Below are positions 1-9,535 of a stretch of 41,383 bases of DNA, piece by piece. Every line of letters starts with the position of its first letter. Within the stretch, counting starts at the first letter, position 1. The position numbers and the translations under genes are program-made. The notes under the pieces are model-generated. The model was not told the DNA's origin, ran no database searches, and saw only the letters and a program-made list of their open reading frames with translations. Origin of the DNA: Methanobacteriota archaeon (GTDB lineage: Archaea; Thermoplasmatota; Poseidoniia; Poseidoniales; Poseidoniaceae); the NCBI GenBank assembly GCA_002699515.1, contig PAAW01000052.1:1-41383 (forward strand). Reading direction: 5' to 3'.

Positions 1-6
1 AATTAA

Positions 7-52
7 TCACCCCGATACAGATACCGCACCCATCTAATCCCACTATAACCTT
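7..52 (-). promoter_or_regulatory. Promoter and ribosome binding site of a leftward gene starting just outside the window
   Basis: Read on the minus strand, AAGGTTATAGT (42-52) is a TATA-like element identical over 11 bases to the one upstream of the 2091-aa protein gene. GGGGTGA (7-13) follows and would be a strong archaeal Shine-Dalgarno. Six bases remain before the window edge, so the start codon of a leftward gene is expected right at or just outside position 1. No gene is seen within 1-124 itself. This rests on motif similarity only. Confidence 0.4.
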
Positions 53-124
53 TAGTTGAAATTTAATCAATTGGCCCTTGATTCTCTATTTTCAAGAACC
101 ACGGGACTCAAAAAGACAATCATT

Positions 125-3100
125 TCACCAAAGGTCATCCTCCTGTTCTTGTCTTTCACGGTATATCCTTCTTTCTTCAGCTGTAACAAAACCATCACCA
201 TCTAAGTCTGCTGGATGGAGGGATGGACGTCTTGGGCCACCAGATTCTTTAATCTTATATCCAGAATCATTTGAACCTCTGCGTGGAGGGCCTTTACGAC
301 CTTTACGAGGTGGTCCTTTTCTACGCATTTGTGAAAGTTCGTCTTGTAGTCCTGCTACTGCTTCTCTAGTTCCTTCCATTTCTTCTAACATTCTCTCATG
401 TGATTCTCTCATTGATTCTTCTTCTGCAGCAACTTCTCTAACATGGCTAGCCATATCCATTTCACCAAGTTCTATGGCCCTTGTTTCGATTAATTCCATT
501 AAATCTCCAAATCCGCCAGGTGGCAAAAGTTTCTTTTCATTATCTTTAGTAATTCTTCTTTCAAGGTTTTCTAATTCTCTACGGCTTCTTGCTAACCTTA
601 TTTCTGACGTATATTTTTCAACACGGCGTGATTTACCTGCTAAGGTTCTCCGTCCTACAAATCTAAGTACACCAAACATCATACCTAATGCTGCAAACAT
701 TATTTCCAATGTACCGTCTGGAAGCCCAAGAAGTGAATCAATATTCAATATGAAATCTAATGCAGCTGCTAATTGTGGAGGAAGTGCAGATAATGCTGAA
801 CATCCAACTTCATTCACTTCTAATCCTTCTTCTGTATCTGGACACTCATCTAAGACATTTCCATCTGAATCAAAATCGTTAACTCCATCTCCATCGGTAT
901 CAACTGCAGTTTCATTTGCAGTTTCATTTATAGTATCATTTAAGGTGCCATTATCTGTTCCATTTAATGGGTCATCTGGGAAACTAATAGTACAACCATT
1001 AGAATCTACAAAATCTCCAGAAGGAGTTTCTGGACATGTATCAGCATTATTTCCAACACCATCTCCATCTTCATCAAATTGTTCTGAGGAATCTTCAGGG
1101 AATGCATCTTCTTGATCAGGAACTCCATCTCCGTCCATGTCATTGTAAATCGGACAACCATTGAACGAATCTACTTCTGTGCCATTTGGAGTTTCGGAAC
1201 ACTGATCATAAGAATCTGCTACCCCATCTCCATCTCCATCATCGAATGAAACTTCACACCCTGAAGCATCTATTCCTGCACCAAGTCTTGTATTCTTACA
1301 CTGATCTAATAAATCAAGCATTCCATCTGCATCATCATCATCATCTTCAGTCTCATCATAACAACCATCATGATCATAATCTGCACCTTCATCCCAAGAA
1401 TTCCAATTATACTGTCCTTGAGGGCAATTATCTTGTTCATCGTTTATACCATCATTATCATCATCCCAATCTTCTGTATCATCCCTACATCCATCATTAT
1501 CATGGTCTGTACTAGGTTGAGAAGTCCAATCTCCTATAAATCCTCCAATATAACAGGCATCTTCACCATTATTTTTGCCGTCTTGATCAAAATCAAAATC
1601 ATACCAATTTGATTTTGCTGCAAATATTTCAATTTCACTAATTTTTAATACTGAATCCCCAAAATTAACACATTTAAACATTATTTTTTGGCCATTTATC
1701 GGATAAAAATGGAGGAAATTTGAGTCTTCATCTACTTGATAATCAAGATTCATTACTTGATTCCAACCATCTTGTTCATTCCATACTTTAATTTCCCCCT
1801 GAAATAAATTCGCGCTTGAAGGATATGTTGTAGCCCAATCGATTTTCATTGCGCCAATAAAATGCTCTTCTCCTAAATCAATCATTAAATCTAGAGGGCA
1901 CGCACTAGGTTCCCAATATGTCGCGTAACTATCATCAATTGCATCAGATGGGTCTCCATCTAGAGAAGTGGAACCTATTTGTTGTGCACCTTCAGTTAAA
2001 TCATCTAAATAGTAAGCATCCATAATTCCATCAATTGGGCCTCCTTGATTATTTTGCCAAGAATGTACTTGAACTTCACTAAGTTGAATATTTGACTCTG
2101 AATCTGTACAGGTTATCCTAATTTTACTTGCTTCAATTTTATGAAATAAATGATGAAGCATATGGGAGTCTTCAGGATCTGTAAGAACAGCCATATCTAT
2201 GGTAGCTAACTCTTTCCAAATAGAATTTGAATCTAATGCAAATATATTGTATTTATGCGGAGCTTCTTCTCCCCATTTTAAAGAAACTCCTGAAATTAAT
2301 TGATATTCTTGTATTGGGGAATTATGAAGTTCTATAATTATCTCTTGATCTTCATCAACACAATTATCTCCAGATCTCCAATGAGTATCAAAATCATCAT
2401 CAATAGCCTTAGTTCCATCATTATCATCATCCACACTAGTAACTGATGTTGAACCTCCATTTACATCTGATTCCCAATCAACAGATTGAGAACCTACTAC
2501 CTGATCAGAAATTAACATACATCCTGTTGAACGTTCTAAAATTTCGCCTCCAACATCTACAAGAGCAAATTCAAAGCAATATGTATGATCTCGTTCAAAA
2601 CCACTGAAATCAACATTATAATTTACTTCTCCATTAGAATCTAAGTTCATTATTCCTGTTGAATGTGAATATTCATACTGGTAATTGTCAATATCATCTA
2701 CACTTGTAAAATCATAATATACAATTACTTGAGTTATTGAATCTTCATCAACAGATACATGTAAATCTAAATACATAGTATCTTCATTCGGATTCCAAAC
2801 TATATCTGGTTCAAGTTGTGGAGATTGACTTGTTGAGCTTCCTTCATGGTAAGTGATATGACCATAATTAGAATCATATCCATCTGGCTTACAATTATCA
2901 TCACCCCATGGTTCATTGAGATGATCTACTTCAGATTCTAAATCTTGGGGTGGATTAGTTCCTTGTAAAGCCACCCATTTTTCTTCACCATCCAAAAGAT
3001 GGGCAAGATAAAAAGCCCAACCAAAACCTTCTGAACCATCTAAGTTCTCACCTTTATGCCAATAAACCCCATCTCCTTCAATTATCTTGGTCATATCATT

Positions 3101-6100
3101 TGGATCCGCTTCATAACCTACGCTAGGGAAATAACGTCCATTCATTGATGATTCAATAGAATTTTGAACAATTAAATAATCTCCAAATCCAAAACAAATA
3201 TCATCAGATGATGAATCGGCTTCTTCTACATTCATATTTTCACAGATTCCATCTAAACTGACAGTATCTGTTGAAGCTTGACCAGAAATCTCTACATGAA
3301 TACAATAATCAAGATCACCATTTGGAAAGTTATGTTCAATGAATTCACCTATGCCAACAGTATCCGATTCCAAATCAATCATTGTACTAAAAGTATGAGT
3401 CAATAGAAGTTGATTATTTTCAGGATTAGTAACTTGTAGAATATAATTAAATTCATGTAATCCAGTAAATGAAGTATCTCCATTAGCATTCGTTGGAAAT
3501 TCGACGAAAATTTCTAAATTTACTCCGTCAATTCCATCATTATTGTAATCTCCCCATTCCCAATCTAATGAAATATCTAAATTTTTCAATTCATCTGTTG
3601 ACCACATGAATCCTGCTTCAGTACAAGTTATTTCTGTTGCATAAGAATCTTCAATATCGTTATTCTGAGAGTCATAACAGAATTCAATTTCGTTATCATC
3701 TGTTTGTTCTGACCCTGTGTATTCAACAATATCAGATTCTAAAGGTATCCTAAAACTTGTACCAGGATAATCTTGCCATTGGGAAATACCAGTTAACGGT
3801 GCATAATCATCCGATTGAAGCCATGAGAATGTTTTTCCATCAAGCAGATCGAAATCTGAATCATCTAGCGCATTAATTACTTCTTCAGTATTATAGAATG
3901 AGTCGTCTAAATCATTCAAATGATAAACCATCCAATAACCATTAGTACTATCCCATGCTACCAAATAATTTTCACCCGAATCAGATTCTCTCCAATATGT
4001 GTAATAATCTCCTCCAAGTTGTATAGTTCTAGAATATCCAGAACCTTCTACGTAAAATGCTGAACCGCTCATGATTTGATATTCTGTATTGAATTTTTCA
4101 TCATCAATTCCAGACAATGTGAGTTCATCTTGGACATAACCTCCACCTACACAGATTCCCTGTTCATCAATTTCCCATGCATTTGGATCTAATGGAGCGC
4201 AATCATCAGGATCGTTAACTCCATCGTTATCGTCATCAGAATCTACATTATCTCCAAAGCCATCATTATCGGCATCACTCCATTCAAACTGATCAAGTGG
4301 GAATGAATCTTCCGAATCTACAACTCCATCGTTATCATCATCAGGATCTCCATTATCTCCCAATCCATCTCCATCATTGTCTGCCCATTCTGATGAATCA
4401 GTTGGGAATGCATCATAATCATCATCAACGCCATCTCCATCTGCATCTGCATCAGATGTAGAAAAACCAGTAGAAGGTAAAGCAATAAATCCAGAAGGTA
4501 TTGTATACTCAAGTGATCCCGAAGTTACCATATTAAAAGTATGTCCACGGTCGTTTATTGTATCTGAAACAGCAGGATAAACTGTAGTATTTGCCAAACC
4601 ATTCACTCCATTTGCATCATCCCAAGATGCCAAATTCCCACCTGAATCTTCACCAAAAATAGGAATTGCTCCTGAATCAGGATAGTATGGATTACCACTA
4701 CTTCCAGAAGGTTTAAGCCATTCACCATCAATGGAGTACCATAAATTTCCTGCTTCATTATCAAGTGCTATTCCAATATTATAAAATTCATTATCAGACC
4801 AATTTGAAACTCCACTTGTTAATTCAGGATTATCGTTATGATATGCAAATCCAGCAGAATCAAATCCCCATCCTTGTCCTGCTGAGTCTGTACCTATTCC
4901 CTCATTTTGAATAGTAAAATCTACTCCTGTGTGGACTCCAATAATCGCCCACATCTCATTACCTCCTTCTAGAGATATTTCATATTCCCAATACCATTTT
5001 CCTGGAGGTATAGGAATATTAGCAATAGCATTTCCTGACCCTGAACCAGTCGTAATATGAGGTGGATCATAATAAGACACTACTTTTCCATCTTGACTAA
5101 AACTAAATCCTTGACCGTGAGATAATTCCTCATCCCAACACCATTCATTATTACTACATCCATTAAATCCGTTATATGCACTGAAAATAACATCCTCAAT
5201 TAGAGTGACATTACTGTCTTGAGCGGCTTCTGAAAATTCAAGTCTATAGCAATAATTTTCAGATACAGAAAGAGGGTAGGGATAAGCATTTGAATCATTA
5301 CTACCAATTGCAAAATCTTGTAATGTTATGGAGCCTCCATTATATGCTCCACCAATATAATGACTAGCATCTTCATGCAATAAGTATCCTCCAGAAGTAT
5401 CACATACTGCAGTGGCACCTTGATTATATGAAGGGTATAGATATTGATCGTAAATATAGGCTGTATTCGCTGTTAAATTACTTACTTCTGAATAGCCAAC
5501 ATGTAATCCTTTTTCATTCGGAGCATTAACTTCGTGATTAGAAATTTCTAAGTTTGGAGGATTATTTCCTCCAGAATTTCCACTTTGCGTTCCAGTACAA
5601 GAAGTAGTGAAAGATTCTAACAGGTTTTGACCTTGATCTAATTGGACATACAACTTATAATTGGCAGATGTAGAAGTTAGTGTAGGGTAATAACCATCTA
5701 GTGGTATTGTTGATGACTGCCCGTCAAGGGGAACTGACTGGGTTTCAATTACTGAACCTGAGTTACAATCTAAAATATCCCAATGCATAACATATGAAGT
5801 ACCTGAAGTTGTATAATCTATATTAATATCAACTACAGGAAACGTGAAAGTATTCACAGTTAAATTCGCTGGTGCACACCAATGAGAAAAAGCATTTGAT
5901 GCAGTGTTATAATAATCTGTAGAGGGGTATGGTCCAAATGGTGATGTTGAAGTTTGGAATAAACAAAAATTACTAGAATTAAAACCGGGATTACTATTAT
6001 TGAATACTTGAGAAACTTCTTCATTGTAATCTTCCACATCATGTAAGGTAATTGCCCAATTATCTGTAGTATTTGTCATATTATTGGCAACATTCATCCA

Positions 6101-6400
6101 CATCAATGAATTCCCATTAACCTCATCTGTGAAAGAAGCTTTTTGAAGTGTAATATCCATGAAATCATTCACAAAATCATAATGCCAATTAAATTCATTT
6201 CTAAGATAATTGCCTGATACATTTATCATATAATTAGGACTTTGATCATCAATTGTAACGGAACCTGCACCTGTTTGCCATGAAATAAAAGCGGTAACAG
6301 TTTCAGCCCTTCCGTTTGTTGCGTTTGCCATTGGCAATAATGGGGTTGTTAACATTAAAAATATTACAAAAATTAGCGTCGAAAGTCGTTTACGTGTCAT
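125..6400 (-). CDS. Giant surface protein: SPRY, thrombospondin type 3 and discoidin-like modules, C-terminal anchor
   Basis: A 2091-aa secreted, membrane-anchored protein. An N-terminal signal peptide ends near PLLPMANA. A SPRY-like domain lies at about residues 440-620 (GKWYWEYE, then a GWGFDSAG stretch). Asp-rich thrombospondin type 3 calcium repeats follow at about 645-750 and again at 1600-1860. Two F5/8-type-C (discoidin)-like modules lie at about 1305-1450 and 1470-1595; each has a DDxxxTxW start and an 'LSEVQVHS' or 'ISEIEIFA' end. One hydrophobic span lies near 1890-1913. It is followed by a basic coiled-coil and a final EF-hand (DLDGDGFVTAEE) in a tail predicted to be cytosolic. Many Asn-X-Ser/Thr sequons suit an N-glycosylated archaeal ectodomain. 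The ATG has AGGTG eight bases upstream and a TATA-like box about 40 bases upstream. Likely role is adhesion or surface coat; the ligand is unknown. The SPRY and discoidin calls are by eye. Confidence 0.85.
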   Translation of the reverse strand: MTRKRLSTLIFVIFLMLTTPLLPMANATNGRAETVTAFISWQTGAGSVTIDDQSPNYMINVSGNYLRNEFNWHYDFVNDFMDITLQKASFTDEVNGNSLMWMNVANNMTNTTDNWAITLHDVEDYNEEVSQVFNNSNPGFNSSNFCLFQTSTSPFGPYPSTDYYNTASNAFSHWCAPANLTVNTFTFPVVDINIDYTTSGTSYVMHWDILDCNSGSVIETQSVPLDGQSSTIPLDGYYPTLTSTSANYKLYVQLDQGQNLLESFTTSCTGTQSGNSGGNNPPNLEISNHEVNAPNEKGLHVGYSEVSNLTANTAYIYDQYLYPSYNQGATAVCDTSGGYLLHEDASHYIGGAYNGGSITLQDFAIGSNDSNAYPYPLSVSENYCYRLEFSEAAQDSNVTLIEDVIFSAYNGFNGCSNNEWCWDEELSHGQGFSFSQDGKVVSYYDPPHITTGSGSGNAIANIPIPPGKWYWEYEISLEGGNEMWAIIGVHTGVDFTIQNEGIGTDSAGQGWGFDSAGFAYHNDNPELTSGVSNWSDNEFYNIGIALDNEAGNLWYSIDGEWLKPSGSSGNPYYPDSGAIPIFGEDSGGNLASWDDANGVNGLANTTVYPAVSDTINDRGHTFNMVTSGSLEYTIPSGFIALPSTGFSTSDADADGDGVDDDYDAFPTDSSEWADNDGDGLGDNGDPDDDNDGVVDSEDSFPLDQFEWSDADNDGFGDNVDSDDDNDGVNDPDDCAPLDPNAWEIDEQGICVGGGYVQDELTLSGIDDEKFNTEYQIMSGSAFYVEGSGYSRTIQLGGDYYTYWRESDSGENYLVAWDSTNGYWMVYHLNDLDDSFYNTEEVINALDDSDFDLLDGKTFSWLQSDDYAPLTGISQWQDYPGTSFRIPLESDIVEYTGSEQTDDNEIEFCYDSQNNDIEDSYATEITCTEAGFMWSTDELKNLDISLDWEWGDYNNDGIDGVNLEIFVEFPTNANGDTSFTGLHEFNYILQVTNPENNQLLLTHTFSTMIDLESDTVGIGEFIEHNFPNGDLDYCIHVEISGQASTDTVSLDGICENMNVEEADSSSDDICFGFGDYLIVQNSIESSMNGRYFPSVGYEADPNDMTKIIEGDGVYWHKGENLDGSEGFGWAFYLAHLLDGEEKWVALQGTNPPQDLESEVDHLNEPWGDDNCKPDGYDSNYGHITYHEGSSTSQSPQLEPDIVWNPNEDTMYLDLHVSVDEDSITQVIVYYDFTSVDDIDNYQYEYSHSTGIMNLDSNGEVNYNVDFSGFERDHTYCFEFALVDVGGEILERSTGCMLISDQVVGSQSVDWESDVNGGSTSVTSVDDDNDGTKAIDDDFDTHWRSGDNCVDEDQEIIIELHNSPIQEYQLISGVSLKWGEEAPHKYNIFALDSNSIWKELATIDMAVLTDPEDSHMLHHLFHKIEASKIRITCTDSESNIQLSEVQVHSWQNNQGGPIDGIMDAYYLDDLTEGAQQIGSTSLDGDPSDAIDDSYATYWEPSACPLDLMIDLGEEHFIGAMKIDWATTYPSSANLFQGEIKVWNEQDGWNQVMNLDYQVDEDSNFLHFYPINGQKIMFKCVNFGDSVLKISEIEIFAAKSNWYDFDFDQDGKNNGEDACYIGGFIGDWTSQPSTDHDNDGCRDDTEDWDDDNDGINDEQDNCPQGQYNWNSWDEGADYDHDGCYDETEDDDDDADGMLDLLDQCKNTRLGAGIDASGCEVSFDDGDGDGVADSYDQCSETPNGTEVDSFNGCPIYNDMDGDGVPDQEDAFPEDSSEQFDEDGDGVGNNADTCPETPSGDFVDSNGCTISFPDDPLNGTDNGTLNDTINETANETAVDTDGDGVNDFDSDGNVLDECPDTEEGLEVNEVGCSALSALPPQLAAALDFILNIDSLLGLPDGTLEIMFAALGMMFGVLRFVGRRTLAGKSRRVEKYTSEIRLARSRRELENLERRITKDNEKKLLPPGGFGDLMELIETRAIELGEMDMASHVREVAAEEESMRESHERMLEEMEGTREAVAGLQDELSQMRRKGPPRKGRKGPPRRGSNDSGYKIKESGGPRRPSLHPADLDGDGFVTAEERRIYRERQEQEDDLW

Positions 6401-6436
6401 AATAACTGCACCTGCTGTTTAGGGATGAGGGATTGT

Positions 6437-6451
6437 CCCTACTATAACCTT
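6437..6451 (-). promoter_or_regulatory. TATA-like promoter element for the 2091-aa surface protein
   Basis: AAGGTTATAGTAGGG on the minus strand lies about 40 bases upstream of the ATG at 6400. It shares 11 identical bases with an element at 42-52. With archaeal TATA-to-start spacing of about 25 bases, the leader would be some 15 bases and still contain the AGGTG ribosome binding site. A small inverted repeat (GGGA-CAA-TCCC) lies where transcription should begin. Confidence 0.4.
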
Positions 6452-6474
6452 CTATTACTAAGTTTATATCAAAA

Positions 6475-7032
6475 TTAGGATTTAGCCGAAGTCAACCAAT
6501 TATTAAATTCTGTTTTTAATTGTTCTAATGTAGAATTATTTTCTATTTTATATTCAGCATTCTCAATTAATTCTCCCAATCCCCATTTTCTTTCCCTAGT
6601 ATTTCTTGTTGCAAAATCTTGTCTGTCTCCATCTTCTCCCCTACCTCTAAGCAATATTCTTTGCCACCTTGTATCTTCATCGGAAAGTATGGCTAAAAGT
6701 GAAAATCCTTCACCCCAATGTTGTTTGAAAACCTCAGCTTCTGCTGTACCTCTAATTCCTTCTATCATGATTATTGGTGATGATGTATGAGATAATGCAT
6801 CAACAGAAGGAACTAGTCTCTCTGCTAATATTTGTTCACCAAATTGGCTACGTAAAGAGACTACTACGAGACCTATATTTCCTGGTGTTTCTTCTAAGCC
6901 CCTACGTTCTGCTTCTGCTCTTATCATATCACCCATACTTAATACGGGGATTCCATTTAGATTAGCAAGTTTGCTTATCTCTCCTTTACCTGAACCAGGC
7001 ATTCCGCAAATTGCTATTATTTTTGCACACAT
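6475..7032 (-). CDS. UPF0200 family P-loop nucleotide kinase-like protein
   Basis: An archaeal UPF0200 P-loop protein, related to adenylate/dephospho-CoA kinase-type NMP kinases, with no settled substrate. The Walker A motif GMPGSGKGE stands right at the N-terminus. The family signature follows: SMGDMIRAEAERRGLEETP, matching the 'GD-IR-E-KRRGL-PT' pattern of this family as I recall it. Basic residues (LLRGRGEDGDR) form a lid-like segment. I chose the ATG at 7032 because GGTGAG lies six bases upstream, the family begins just before the P-loop, and 185 aa is the usual size. The ORF-track start at 7071 would add 13 residues and overlaps the permease stop codon as TAATG. It is the last gene of the run from 11381 down, directly behind the ABC permease. 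Confidence 0.8.
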   Translation of the reverse strand: MCAKIIAICGMPGSGKGEISKLANLNGIPVLSMGDMIRAEAERRGLEETPGNIGLVVVSLRSQFGEQILAERLVPSVDALSHTSSPIIMIEGIRGTAEAEVFKQHWGEGFSLLAILSDEDTRWQRILLRGRGEDGDRQDFATRNTRERKWGLGELIENAEYKIENNSTLEQLKTEFNNWLTSAKS

Positions 7033-7070
7033 AGGCACCTCACCCTTTGATTGGAATTCAATCAAGACCA

Positions 7071-8780
7071 TTAACTTTCAAAATTTTCTTTACCCCATTT
7101 GAAATCGATTAGTCTGAGTAAACCAGCGCCTAATAATGTAATTCCTGCTGAAATTGCAAAAATTGCTCCGAATCCCGCACGTGTTTCAACTGATACATCA
7201 AGAGGACCTGTACTATTTGCATTAATCCCTTCTGCTCTTATCGTTTCTGCCCAATTTTGGATTAAGGCTGTATCTCCCTGTGTAAATGACAATACAAATA
7301 ATAGTAACAATGGAATTACAGTACCAACCCAAAACCAAACCATGATCGAGGCATCAAATATTGCTTTATTTGGCCTAAGGCCCATTAAAAATGCAGTTAA
7401 AGACACTATGTAAATACTATTTGCAATCATCACAACAAATGCCCCAGGAAGAGTCCACCATGCATCTAAATTCCAAGCCATCAATACAAGGAAAATTACT
7501 GAGATCCAAGTAGTTGAAAGGAAATAAACAGTAACTTTGGCACGAATAACTTCAGGAACGCTTACAGGCAAACCATCGTAATGTGCAGGAGAATCTATCG
7601 CTGTTAACCAGGAATAATAATTAAATCCAAAAAATCCTAAAAATGGTGCATAAGAAAGCAAATTTACAGGAATTGGTGCTTCTGCAAAATCAACAGCCCA
7701 AGCCATTAACAATAGTACTGCCAATGGAATTGAATATGATACTATCATTTTTTTAACGGTTCCACTACGAATTAATTCTACTATTTCTTTAGTAACTAAT
7801 AATCTTAATTTTGTATTTTTCTTGCCACTTTTCAAGGCTCCTAATGTCAACCAACCCATTGGCCCCCAATCTAAAAATCCAAGGCGCTTATGAACTGGTA
7901 AAAATAATTCATCCCGCTCAATTATTTGGTGTTCGAAATCATCAGAAACAAGGAATGAGCCGATTAAAGCTAGTGAAATACTTGCAATTATTCCTAAAGG
8001 AATCCATTTTAAATCATGTGTGTATTGCCATTTTAAACCGATTATCAATGACTCAAAGGGTAAATAATTTAAAGCAAAAACTAATGTTGATAAAAAGGCA
8101 ATTAAAGGAACTAATTTTGAAAAATAACCTCCTCTAGTCCAAACTGCAGAACCTAAAAATGAAATGGCAAGTCCTTGTGATAAAGTCAAAATCATTCCAA
8201 TAAATGTAATGTACAACGAATGCGGTTTAATAGGGAATAATCCTGTTTGAGTTGTAGAAAAAACAGCAATCGCCATTCCAGTAACCACTGGAATTAATAT
8301 TAATAAAATATAAAATGTAACTTCTTTAAGATAGTATGAAAAATAAGTTACAGATAATTTTAGTGGTTGTAATGCAGGAGCTGCCAATAAATAATTTAAT
8401 CCACCTGCCCGTTGAGACACCATTACTCTACCAACAAATGCGAAAGTTCCTAATCCTAAACTTCCCATGAATAATAGAACATGCAATGCCTGTTTCATCT
8501 CGTCCCAACTAAATGCTCGATTTTCCTTTACTGGGTTTATTGAATCTGGAACTCCTTCCCCTACTAAAAATGGGAATCCAAGAGTAATTAGCATTGAAAA
8601 TAATGCAAGTAATGCTGGAAATAAGAGTACGTGCCTTTTCTTTGCAAAATCTATGTTCTGACGCCATTCTTCTCTAAACATCATGTTGAATGTGATTCCA
8701 ACGGAACCAAATAACCCAGGTTCAATATATTTAGAAAAATTTGATTCTTTATCTTCATTAAATGATTGAGGCAAACTCAC
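7071..8780 (-). CDS. ABC transporter permease, about 12 membrane spans
   Basis: A 569-aa integral membrane protein, the permease of an ABC-2-like exporter. About twelve hydrophobic segments are visible in two groups of six, split by a charged loop near residues 280-330 (HQIIERDELFLPVHKR). Such a length suggests a fused pair of six-span units, so the transporter might work with one permease chain and two ATPases. Its start overlaps the stop of the ATPase gene by four bases, so the two are co-translated. The substrate cannot be read from the sequence. The family call rests on topology and the ATPase neighbour; no diagnostic motif was seen. Confidence 0.8.
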   Translation of the reverse strand: MSLPQSFNEDKESNFSKYIEPGLFGSVGITFNMMFREEWRQNIDFAKKRHVLLFPALLALFSMLITLGFPFLVGEGVPDSINPVKENRAFSWDEMKQALHVLLFMGSLGLGTFAFVGRVMVSQRAGGLNYLLAAPALQPLKLSVTYFSYYLKEVTFYILLILIPVVTGMAIAVFSTTQTGLFPIKPHSLYITFIGMILTLSQGLAISFLGSAVWTRGGYFSKLVPLIAFLSTLVFALNYLPFESLIIGLKWQYTHDLKWIPLGIIASISLALIGSFLVSDDFEHQIIERDELFLPVHKRLGFLDWGPMGWLTLGALKSGKKNTKLRLLVTKEIVELIRSGTVKKMIVSYSIPLAVLLLMAWAVDFAEAPIPVNLLSYAPFLGFFGFNYYSWLTAIDSPAHYDGLPVSVPEVIRAKVTVYFLSTTWISVIFLVLMAWNLDAWWTLPGAFVVMIANSIYIVSLTAFLMGLRPNKAIFDASIMVWFWVGTVIPLLLLFVLSFTQGDTALIQNWAETIRAEGINANSTGPLDVSVETRAGFGAIFAISAGITLLGAGLLRLIDFKWGKENFES

Positions 8781-9526
8781 TCCTCCTCATTCACAGATTG
8801 ACCTACTAATCGAATAAATACATCTTCTAATGTTTCTGAATCTGACTCCTTAATATCTGAAATATTTCCACTTACCAATACTTTACCATGATCAATTATT
8901 GCTAACCTTGTGCATAATCTTTCGGCTACTTCGAGAACATGGCTGCACATAAAAATCGTACCACCTTTTGCAACATGGTCTAATAACCAAGTTCTACATT
9001 TTCTTTGATAAATTGGATCTAAGTTTGCAAATGGCTCATCTAAAAATAAAAGTCTCGGTTCATGAATAAATGCACATGCCAACATAACTTTTTGACGTTG
9101 TCCTTTAGACAAATCTTTACACATAGTATCTCTTTTATCTGTCATACCAAACCAATCTAACCAATGAAGTACTTTATTCGATAAATCATCTAATCTTCTT
9201 AACCTACCAATGAAATAGATATATTCATAAGGGGTTAAATAAGAAGGTGGAGATTCGGATTCTGGAACAATTCCAATGTTCGCTTTGAGTCTTTGAGGCA
9301 TTTTTTTAACATCAATTCCTAATACTTCTGCAGTTCCCAAACTACTTTGTAATTGTCCAGTTAATAATCTTATAAATGTCGATTTACCTGCTCCATTAGG
9401 GCCAAAAACACCAAAGAATTCTCCTGAGAAAACCTTTACATTTAATGGATGTAAAGCAATAAAATCACCAAACATCTTACTAAGATCTTCTGTAATTACC
9501 AATGGCTCTTTAGAATTAATTATCAT
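8777..9526 (-). CDS. ABC transporter ATP-binding protein
   Basis: The nucleotide-binding subunit that energises the permease encoded next to it. Walker A is GPNGAGKST near residue 42, the Q-loop region precedes ESESPPSYLTP, the signature is LSKGQRQK, Walker B is RLLFLDEPFANLD and the H-loop is MCSHVLEVAE. This is the CcmA/NatA-like class of ABC-2 exporters. At the 5' end the minus strand reads GAGGTGATGATAATT: the ORF track starts at the GTG (9529), but the ATG at 9526 is the more ordinary choice. Both sit very close to the GAGGTG Shine-Dalgarno, so the exact start is uncertain. It lies nine bases after the crotonase stop. Confidence 0.92.
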   Translation of the reverse strand: MIINSKEPLVITEDLSKMFGDFIALHPLNVKVFSGEFFGVFGPNGAGKSTFIRLLTGQLQSSLGTAEVLGIDVKKMPQRLKANIGIVPESESPPSYLTPYEYIYFIGRLRRLDDLSNKVLHWLDWFGMTDKRDTMCKDLSKGQRQKVMLACAFIHEPRLLFLDEPFANLDPIYQRKCRTWLLDHVAKGGTIFMCSHVLEVAERLCTRLAIIDHGKVLVSGNISDIKESDSETLEDVFIRLVGQSVNEEE

Positions 9527-9535
9527 CACCTCAAA

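Noticed and set aside
1186-1515. His-rich plus-strand ORFs opposite the surface protein (also 1370-1612, 19281-19493, 19506-19814, 29565-30101)
   Set aside because: They are antisense shadows of Asp-rich calcium repeats: GAT/GAC codons read as ATC/CAT in other frames. They have no ribosome binding site or credible protein pattern.
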